A stretch of 64,000 nucleotides of DNA from Oceanicoccus sagamiensis. Its GTDB lineage: Bacteria > Pseudomonadota > Gammaproteobacteria > Pseudomonadales > Dasaniaceae. Under the pieces are notes generated by a model. It made no database searches. It was not told the origin of the DNA and worked only from the letters and a program-made list of their open reading frames with translations. Below are positions 59,320-64,000 of this stretch, one piece after another. Position 1 is the first letter of the stretch. Every line of letters starts with the position of its first letter. The translations under genes were made by a program, and so were the position numbers. The DNA is taken from NCBI RefSeq assembly GCF_002117105.1, contig NZ_CP019343.1:3906001-3970000 (forward strand). The letters are read 5' to 3'.

Positions 59320-60780
59320 TTACTGGCAAACCGTTTTATCGTTTAAACCAATGTATCGCTCAATAATATCGGCATCATCAAAATGCCTGCGACCATAGAA
59401 GGCCGTCGCATGGTGACCCCACTGTCGCATTTCACCGGGGGCGGGTATCCCCATAGGCCAGAGAAAAAACCGTTCGCCCCGCTCCGTGCCTGCCATAATG
59501 CCATCACTCTGGAATAGGCTTTGTCGCCGCCCTGCGGTTCCCGGTTTTTCCAGTGAACGCAGCTCTTTATAGTCTGCCCATTGATATTCGACCTCGGTAT
59601 CCGTGGTTAATGGCTGTTCAATAACCCGGTCCAAATAATGTGAGCTATGGGCAAGTTGCAAGGTTAAGGGGGTATTGGAATTTGACTGGATGGTTTGAAA
59701 AGAAAATCCCGGCTCTTCCAATAAGGCTGTAGAGGGTTTGATACAGCTTTGCTGCGTTGGAAAAAACAAATGATAACAACCACAGTGATGGATGGAGTCA
59801 TAAGCGATAGGCTCCCCTGCACGCGACAGTGTCACCCGCCATATTAAGCCATCAATATTGCCACCGAGATAATCCAGCGCCGACTGCTTGGGCCGCGCAG
59901 GAAACCAGAAGCTGTAATTGAGTTGCAATAACGTTTGCTGATTAAAGCGTGTATACGATAAATGCCTGTAGACTGTTGGCCGTTCCGTGATAACAACGGT
60001 GGGTTTATTAGTGGCCGACCAGGCCAGGCGCCCTATTCGATCATTATCAGTTTTTGTCTCCACAGCAATTGTCGGAGCAAAGGCTGCAAATAACCGGTTT
60101 TTATCCTCAGTCGTTAAGGCCGGTATACCCAGCGCCTGATCACGGTAAGCTCTGGCCATAATCGCTGCTGCATCATAGTTTTCCTCTGTGGGTGGCCTAT
60201 AACTGATCAGATTATCGGTCACCATGGGTTTATTATAGGTTGCTTGTATATCGCTATATAAACCCTCCGTCCCGTATTTTGTCGCCCAGGCCGTTAACCA
60301 ATATAAACCGGCAATACGCTTCCAGGTTTGGTATTCATCGGGCACCGCTACGCTATCTATTAAACGCTGTTGCGCCGCCGCCTCTGCAAAATCGGCTTGC
60401 CGCAGGGTAGACACACACGCATAAAACACAGGCTGCTGCGGTAATAACGCCCGGCTTTGCGCAGGGAGATTAGCCAGCTCAATCGTCAGACCGTCTATAC
60501 CCAACTGCTGTAATTGATCCAGCCAGGCGTCAAACTGACCCGGCTCATTTAGCTGATCTTTAAAACTGGCCAGCAGTCGATTGCTGCGCAAATAGCCAAA
60601 GCCCTCTACCCTGACAGCCTGACTATCAGCAACTCCCTCTTGATCAATTAACTGCTGCGCCGCACTGATTACTTCACGGCACTGGGCAGCATTGGCATTA
60701 ACACGGACATCCGATTTATCGGTGACCGTGGTGCATGCGGTAAGCGATGTGATCAAGAGTAAATAAAGCCAGCGCTGCAA
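59320..60780 (-). CDS. Lipoprotein of unknown function with a HHCGCYH cluster
   Basis: I read this gene from TTG 60780 (MQRWLYLLLITSLTACTTVT, 486 residues): an ACAGG site lies ten bases upstream and the lipobox LTAC follows. The longer open frame to 60975 overlaps umuC and is implausible. The protein has helical repeats (residues ~25-200), then a C-terminal half with RLAWSATNKPTVVITERPTVY, YSFWFPARP, IDGLIWRVTLSRAGEPIAYD and SIHHCGCYHLFFPTQQSC. The clustered His and Cys residues look like a metal or haem site. I do not recognise the family. It is convergent with the PF13557 gene (7 bp). Confidence 0.65.
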   Translation of the reverse strand: MQRWLYLLLITSLTACTTVTDKSDVRVNANAAQCREVISAAQQLIDQEGVADSQAVRVEGFGYLRSNRLLASFKDQLNEPGQFDAWLDQLQQLGIDGLTIELANLPAQSRALLPQQPVFYACVSTLRQADFAEAAAQQRLIDSVAVPDEYQTWKRIAGLYWLTAWATKYGTEGLYSDIQATYNKPMVTDNLISYRPPTEENYDAAAIMARAYRDQALGIPALTTEDKNRLFAAFAPTIAVETKTDNDRIGRLAWSATNKPTVVITERPTVYRHLSYTRFNQQTLLQLNYSFWFPARPKQSALDYLGGNIDGLIWRVTLSRAGEPIAYDSIHHCGCYHLFFPTQQSCIKPSTALLEEPGFSFQTIQSNSNTPLTLQLAHSSHYLDRVIEQPLTTDTEVEYQWADYKELRSLEKPGTAGRRQSLFQSDGIMAGTERGERFFLWPMGIPAPGEMRQWGHHATAFYGRRHFDDADIIERYIGLNDKTVCQ

Positions 60781-60853
60781 GGGAATAAACCTGTTGTTAA
60801 AGAAGGCTATGATACTGACAAGAATGCTGCCGCTTGTAAACGCCGCTACCGGG

Positions 60854-62107
60854 CTAACAACGAACCCGAGGCATATCACTCCAGCGGGTGGTATAGCCCG
60901 GTGACAAATACTGCTGGCGCATTTTCCAGCGCTTGCTGGAGCCCTCTGCGCCAATATAGGCGGAGCCCTGACCATAACGTCGATTAATGGTATCCAGTGC
61001 CGCCATCAACTGAGCTGATTGCAACGGTTGCCCCGGGTGAAATAAATCATGTTGCTGGAAGCTCTTATCTTGCAACTCAACCAAGCCTACCCCCGCTTTT
61101 AAATAACGTCGGTTAGCTTGAAAAATTTTTCGCAACCCCTTGCGCGCATGATGAATAATAAAGCGGCTATCATCCGTAGCAAAAGGCAGCTTAATGGTAC
61201 AACTACGGCTGTAATAATCAGGCTCATAGGGAGAGGTGTTAATAAATACTTGCAAGGTTTTTACCGTATGGTTTTGCGCCCGAAGTTTTTCTGCGGCTCG
61301 GGCGGCATAACCACTAACAGACTGTTCAAGTGGTGCCAGTGTAGTCAGCTTACTACCAAAGGAACGGGTACAGAAAATTTGCTGCCGTGCCGGTGGCTGC
61401 TGCTCCAGCGAATAACAGGCAATACCATTTAATTCATTAATAGTACGCTCTACATTGATATTAAACTGTTTTCGCAACTGCTTGGGGTCAGCGTTAGCCA
61501 GATCGTAGGCGGTAAAAATATCCAGCGCATTTAAGCGCCGGGCAAAGCGTGAGCCAATACCCCATATTTTTTTAACCGGCAGGCGCTGCTGCACCCACTG
61601 CCATTTATGAGGCTGATCCAGTACACATACACCATTAAGTTTAGAGATTTTTTTAGCGGCATGGCTGGCAATTTTAGTCAGGGTTTTGGTGGGAGCAATA
61701 CCCACTTCGATAGGCATCCTGACATCGCGCCATACGGTTTGCTTAATCGTTTGCCCATAGTCAGCCAACGCTTCCAGCACACCATTGATATCTAAAAACA
61801 TTTCATCGATGGAATAGATTTCCACTTCAGGTGAGAAGCGGCTTAAGGTCGTCATAACCCGATTGCTAATATCACCATAGAGTGCGTAGTTGGAAGAAAA
61901 AATCGTCACATTATGCTGCCTTAACAAAGGCTGTATTTTATAAAAGGCTTCCAGGTCGGGGATACCCAAGGCCTTGGCTTCACGGCTGCGTGCCACCACA
62001 CAGCCATCGTTATTACTCAATACCACCACCGGTTTGCCGCGCAAATCCGGGCGATAAATCTGCTCACAACTGGCAAAACAGCTGCGACAATCAGCTAAGA
62101 GGAACAT
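60854..62107 (-). CDS. umuC: DNA polymerase V catalytic subunit UmuC (Y-family)
   Basis: Translesion polymerase made under SOS. The palm motif is ADCRSCFASCEQ (catalytic Asp, with Phe as steric gate in place of the E. coli Tyr) and the second is YSIDEMFLDI with the paired acidic residues. The SNYALYGDISNRV and KIWGIGSRFARRL (thumb HhH) segments match UmuC. Length from ATG 62107 is 417 residues (E. coli 422); the longer reading lies in umuD. It overlaps the end of umuD by 17 bp, consistent with coupled translation from the LexA-controlled promoter. Confidence 0.95.
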   Translation of the reverse strand: MFLLADCRSCFASCEQIYRPDLRGKPVVVLSNNDGCVVARSREAKALGIPDLEAFYKIQPLLRQHNVTIFSSNYALYGDISNRVMTTLSRFSPEVEIYSIDEMFLDINGVLEALADYGQTIKQTVWRDVRMPIEVGIAPTKTLTKIASHAAKKISKLNGVCVLDQPHKWQWVQQRLPVKKIWGIGSRFARRLNALDIFTAYDLANADPKQLRKQFNINVERTINELNGIACYSLEQQPPARQQIFCTRSFGSKLTTLAPLEQSVSGYAARAAEKLRAQNHTVKTLQVFINTSPYEPDYYSRSCTIKLPFATDDSRFIIHHARKGLRKIFQANRRYLKAGVGLVELQDKSFQQHDLFHPGQPLQSAQLMAALDTINRRYGQGSAYIGAEGSSKRWKMRQQYLSPGYTTRWSDMPRVRC

Positions 62108-62486
62108 GACAACGTATCCAGCGTCGAACCACACCCTCAATCACCAGTTCGCTGTTCCCTACCGGGATAGGCCGCATCGCATCGTTGGCTGGCAGCAGTA
62201 GCTGCCGTTCAGTATCAATCGTTTTGCAGGTTAGCTCGCCATCCAATGCCGCAATCACCAAACTGCCGTTTTTCGGTTCAAGATGTCGCTCAACAATTAA
62301 CAGGTCACCGGGAAACAGGCCGACATTAATCTGCGACATCCCCACCACACGGGCAAGAAAGGTGGAGCTGGGCTGCTCAATCAGTTTTTTAAGGAGATCA
62401 ATCTCCTCATCGATAAAATCATCTGCCGGGCTGGGAAAACCTGCGGAGACAGAACAGCTAAATTTGGGAACGAGAATCACTTTCAT
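62091..62486 (-). CDS. umuD: SOS mutagenesis protein UmuD
   Basis: A 131-residue LexA-like self-cleaving protein; RecA filaments trigger cleavage to UmuD', the active partner of UmuC. The cleavage site is Ala-Gly in VSAGFPSPADD. The catalytic serine lies in RVVGMSQINVGLFPGD and the lysine in LDGELTCKTIDTE. The usual VxGDSM around the serine reads VVGMSQ here, keeping Ser but lacking the Asp and Met around it. No Shine-Dalgarno sequence precedes the ATG. Confidence 0.92.
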   Translation of the reverse strand: MKVILVPKFSCSVSAGFPSPADDFIDEEIDLLKKLIEQPSSTFLARVVGMSQINVGLFPGDLLIVERHLEPKNGSLVIAALDGELTCKTIDTERQLLLPANDAMRPIPVGNSELVIEGVVRRWIRCHVPLS

Positions 62487-62496
62487 AAGACAGCTA

Positions 62497-62526
62497 TTTA
62501 TACTGTATGTATATACAGCATGTCAA
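62497..62526 (-). promoter_or_regulatory. Sigma-70 promoter of umuDC
   Basis: A minus-strand TTGACA (62526-62521) and TATAAA (62502-62497) are 18 bp apart, an almost consensus promoter. The LexA box fills the spacer and touches the -10. Only ten bases lie between the -10 element and the umuD ATG, so the mRNA would have a leader of about zero to five bases. Confidence 0.8.
62501..62520. promoter_or_regulatory. LexA (SOS) operator
   Basis: TACTGT-ATGTATAT-ACAGCA fits the gammaproteobacterial SOS box CTGT-N8-ACAG with an AT-rich alternating centre. It sits inside the umuDC promoter, so LexA binding would exclude RNA polymerase until DNA damage. Confidence 0.9.
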
Positions 62527-62617
62527 CCTATCTTTATGGTGACTCTCGCGGGGTGGGTTATAGTTCTTTACAGTCTGGGAACGAGCTGCACTGAGCAGGG
62601 GCTGCGTCACGTTGCCC

Positions 62618-62699
62618 GTAGGGTGGATTATAATCCACCGGTATATGGGGGCTCAGGCAGGGCTCATGGCGGGGCTCGGTGGATTATAATCCACCCTAC
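62618..62699. repeat. Paired palindromic (REP-like) element
   Basis: Two copies of the perfect 18-bp palindrome GGTGGATTATAATCCACC (62622-62639 and 62678-62695) lie in inverted orientation: the left is preceded by GTAGG and the right is followed by CTAC, making the whole 82-bp unit a large inverted repeat. A shorter GGGGTGGGTTATAG relative lies near 62551. Such GTAGGGTGGATTATAATCCACC elements recur in many bacterial genomes and look REP/RAYT-like, but no RAYT transposase is in the window. The element supplies the stop codon of the downstream gene (TAG at 62698-62696). Confidence 0.75.
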
Positions 62700-63877
62700 T
62701 TAGCGCCCGGCTTTAACTCGTCAATACCCCATGACTCCAGCTTTTGCTCAAAGGTCCAGCGCGGGTGAATGCGGTCTAAATCCGCCAAATCATCCTCATG
62801 GGCAAAATCATAGGCATTGCCATCGGCGTTATACCATTGGCTATAACGCAGCGGGTAAATCACCTCATTATTAAACAGGCTAATCATTTTCATCACCCAT
62901 TGCGGAAACTGTTTGTACTTAAAGGTGGTGCCATGTTTATTAATTTTATGGCAGCGCTCTACACACTCATCACCACTCATCACACAGGAAGCCATAGAGA
63001 AATTGATATTGGAAAAGACTTCCGGGTATTCAAAGATAGTCCCGACCCATTTACCGATATCCCGAACATCGACCCAGTTGACGGTAAAGTCCGGCTCATT
63101 AATACCGGGCACAGTATCTTCTTTAATCAGGTTGCGGGACAAAGCCGTTTCGCCACGAAAATCCGCCGTAGAGGTGGTGTAATCCACCCGGTGCAAACCA
63201 TAGTAATAAGCCGGGCGATGGACACAGGTCACATTAAGACCCTGACCGCGAAAAAAATCAGTAATCCGCAAACGCTGGTCAATCCACCAGGGAATCTCGG
63301 CCTCAACAGTGGTCACGCCCGTGACTTTATCCGGGGGAAAAACCAGCGTCACACAATGCTGGATAGAAGGATTGGCCTGAACCGCATTGACCATTGCCAC
63401 CGCCTGGCGCATGACCGCCGCACGGCCATTTAGCGGGTCATTACCATGGTTCTCAATTTGACCGGCTTTGGCACTATTGGCGGTAACGTACAGCACTACA
63501 CCATGGCAATCGGCAAACTCGCGGGTCAGCACCTCTTCTGAGTACATATCCACACCGGCGCGCATTTCCAATAAGCCGGGATGGGTCTTCTCTGTTTCAT
63601 CCACCAGCCGCTGCAATCGCTCTTCAGCGCGAGTGCCTTTGGAACGATACATCGCCCGCACCCGGTATTTGCGGGTCAGGCTTAGCTCATGAACAATGGC
63701 ATGACACTCCCAACCGGTTGAACAGGTAACGCCAATCAAGGGTAATTCAGCAATCGGCTTTTCGCTGTGGGGCTGGGCTTCACGCTCAGCTTTCAGCTTA
63801 AGAATATCCTCAACAATTTGTTGGTTTTGCGCTTTAATGGCTTGCTGGGCCATACTGACTGCGGTATCTCGATCCAT
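62696..63877 (-). CDS. NmrA-like/extended SDR NAD(P)-binding protein
   Basis: A 393-residue cytoplasmic protein. After a ~45-residue helical lead the Rossmann motif is LIGVTCSTGWECHAIVHEL, with loop residues TGxxG partly changed (TGWEC). Further segments are VVLYVTANSAKAGQIENHG, HCVTLVFPPDKVTGVTTVEA and VTCVHRPAYYYGLHRVDYTT. The shape fits atypical SDRs such as NmrA/HSCARG or SDR-a5, without the Tyr-x3-Lys pair, so it may sense nucleotides or act on an unknown substrate. Its stop codon lies within the adjoining palindromic repeat. Confidence 0.75.
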   Translation of the reverse strand: MDRDTAVSMAQQAIKAQNQQIVEDILKLKAEREAQPHSEKPIAELPLIGVTCSTGWECHAIVHELSLTRKYRVRAMYRSKGTRAEERLQRLVDETEKTHPGLLEMRAGVDMYSEEVLTREFADCHGVVLYVTANSAKAGQIENHGNDPLNGRAAVMRQAVAMVNAVQANPSIQHCVTLVFPPDKVTGVTTVEAEIPWWIDQRLRITDFFRGQGLNVTCVHRPAYYYGLHRVDYTTSTADFRGETALSRNLIKEDTVPGINEPDFTVNWVDVRDIGKWVGTIFEYPEVFSNINFSMASCVMSGDECVERCHKINKHGTTFKYKQFPQWVMKMISLFNNEVIYPLRYSQWYNADGNAYDFAHEDDLADLDRIHPRWTFEQKLESWGIDELKPGAK

Positions 63878-63902
63878 TATCCATACACCTTATTATTGTC
63901 AT

Positions 63903-64000
63903 TTAAACTCTTAATTCATCTTGATGGTGGGAGAAATTATCCCCCTTGGCCAAGCGGTCATAAAGCACGACATTGACGGTCGCCGCCAGATTCATACAGC
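63903..64000 (-). CDS. C-terminal end of a probable SpoU/TrmH-family RNA methyltransferase (runs off the window)
   Basis: The last 32 codons are visible and end at a TAA at 63903-63905. The peptide CMNLAATVNVVLYDRLAKGD resembles motif 3 of SPOUT methyltransferases, with the N-[LV]-[SA]-x3-x-[ILV]-x-LY[ED] pattern that lines the S-adenosylmethionine knot (as in TrmL, TrmH and RlmB). The product is truncated by the window edge, so the specific enzyme and its substrate RNA cannot be told. Confidence 0.5.
   Translation of the reverse strand, partial: CMNLAATVNVVLYDRLAKGDNFSHHQDELRV

Noticed and set aside
59320-60975. Longest reading of the HHCGCYH lipoprotein (551 residues)
   Set aside because: Its first 65 codons overlap umuC and put the signal sequence in the middle; the TTG at 60780 gives a normal lipoprotein start.

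Overview
The window is chromosomal DNA from a Gammaproteobacterium, most likely a marine member of the Cellvibrionales/Pseudomonadales side of the class. From memory, the order cysG-serS-crcB-rarA-lolA-ftsK / trxB-aat-bpt-infA / clpA-clpS-cspD-icd-idh / (rluE)-nudJ-mnmA-hflD-purB matches the block that Pseudomonas aeruginosa carries around PA2611-PA2629. The marine placement is inferred from the moderate base composition and from gene content (YfiR, PF13557-type outer-membrane protein, DUF4136, cysteine-repeat protein); no marker gene here settles it.

Positions 1-22900 are conserved housekeeping backbone: siroheme synthesis (partial cysG), seryl-tRNA synthetase, fluoride export, replication rescue (RarA), lipoprotein sorting (LolA), chromosome segregation (FtsK), thioredoxin reductase, the two N-end-rule aminoacyl transferases (Aat, Bpt), IF-1, the ClpA/ClpS degradation machine that those transferases feed, CspD, two unrelated isocitrate dehydrogenases in tandem, rRNA/tRNA modification (RluE, MnmA), PurB and the ribosomal oxygenase RoxA.

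Positions 22900-41000 are semi-conserved: a GNAT-DUF7931 fusion with a small exported secretin-short-domain-like protein, a Rieske protein, a patatin lipase, an MBL hydrolase, a DUF2806-like protein, a c-di-GMP module (YfiR plus a membrane GGDEF-EAL protein; a REC protein with a decayed GGDEF domain), the ribosome-assembly GTPase YlqF, a double-FHA protein, a large PilZ-like candidate, an aldehyde dehydrogenase and a short-chain dehydrogenase. Positions 41000-49100 hold the SRP RNA, a DUF4136 lipoprotein, a DegQ-type protease, a paraoxonase-like enzyme with a TetR regulator and a divergent MFS transporter, a glyoxalase-II-like hydrolase and four tRNA genes (Ser-GGA, Gly-GCC, Cys-GCA, Leu-UAA; the last three in the same order as E. 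coli glyW-cysT-leuZ).

Positions 49100-64000 look accessory: a Tat-exported FAD oxidase, a secreted protein made of nine 29-residue two-cysteine repeats, a pair of AhpD/CMD-like proteins, an orphan solute-binding protein, a Kef-type antiporter with a UspE-type protein, an unusual exported lipoprotein with two VOC domains, a PF13557 outer-membrane protein, an unrecognised lipoprotein with a His/Cys cluster, a LexA-controlled umuDC operon, a pair of palindromic repeats and an NmrA-like reductase.

A practical point for users: four genes (clpA, a membrane protein at 34101-34909, the DUF4136 lipoprotein and a CMD-like gene) are each broken by one apparently missing base. Three of the four breaks lie in G/C runs, which suggests residual homopolymer errors in the assembly rather than four decayed genes. 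I see no transposase, integrase, CRISPR array, phage module or defence island.
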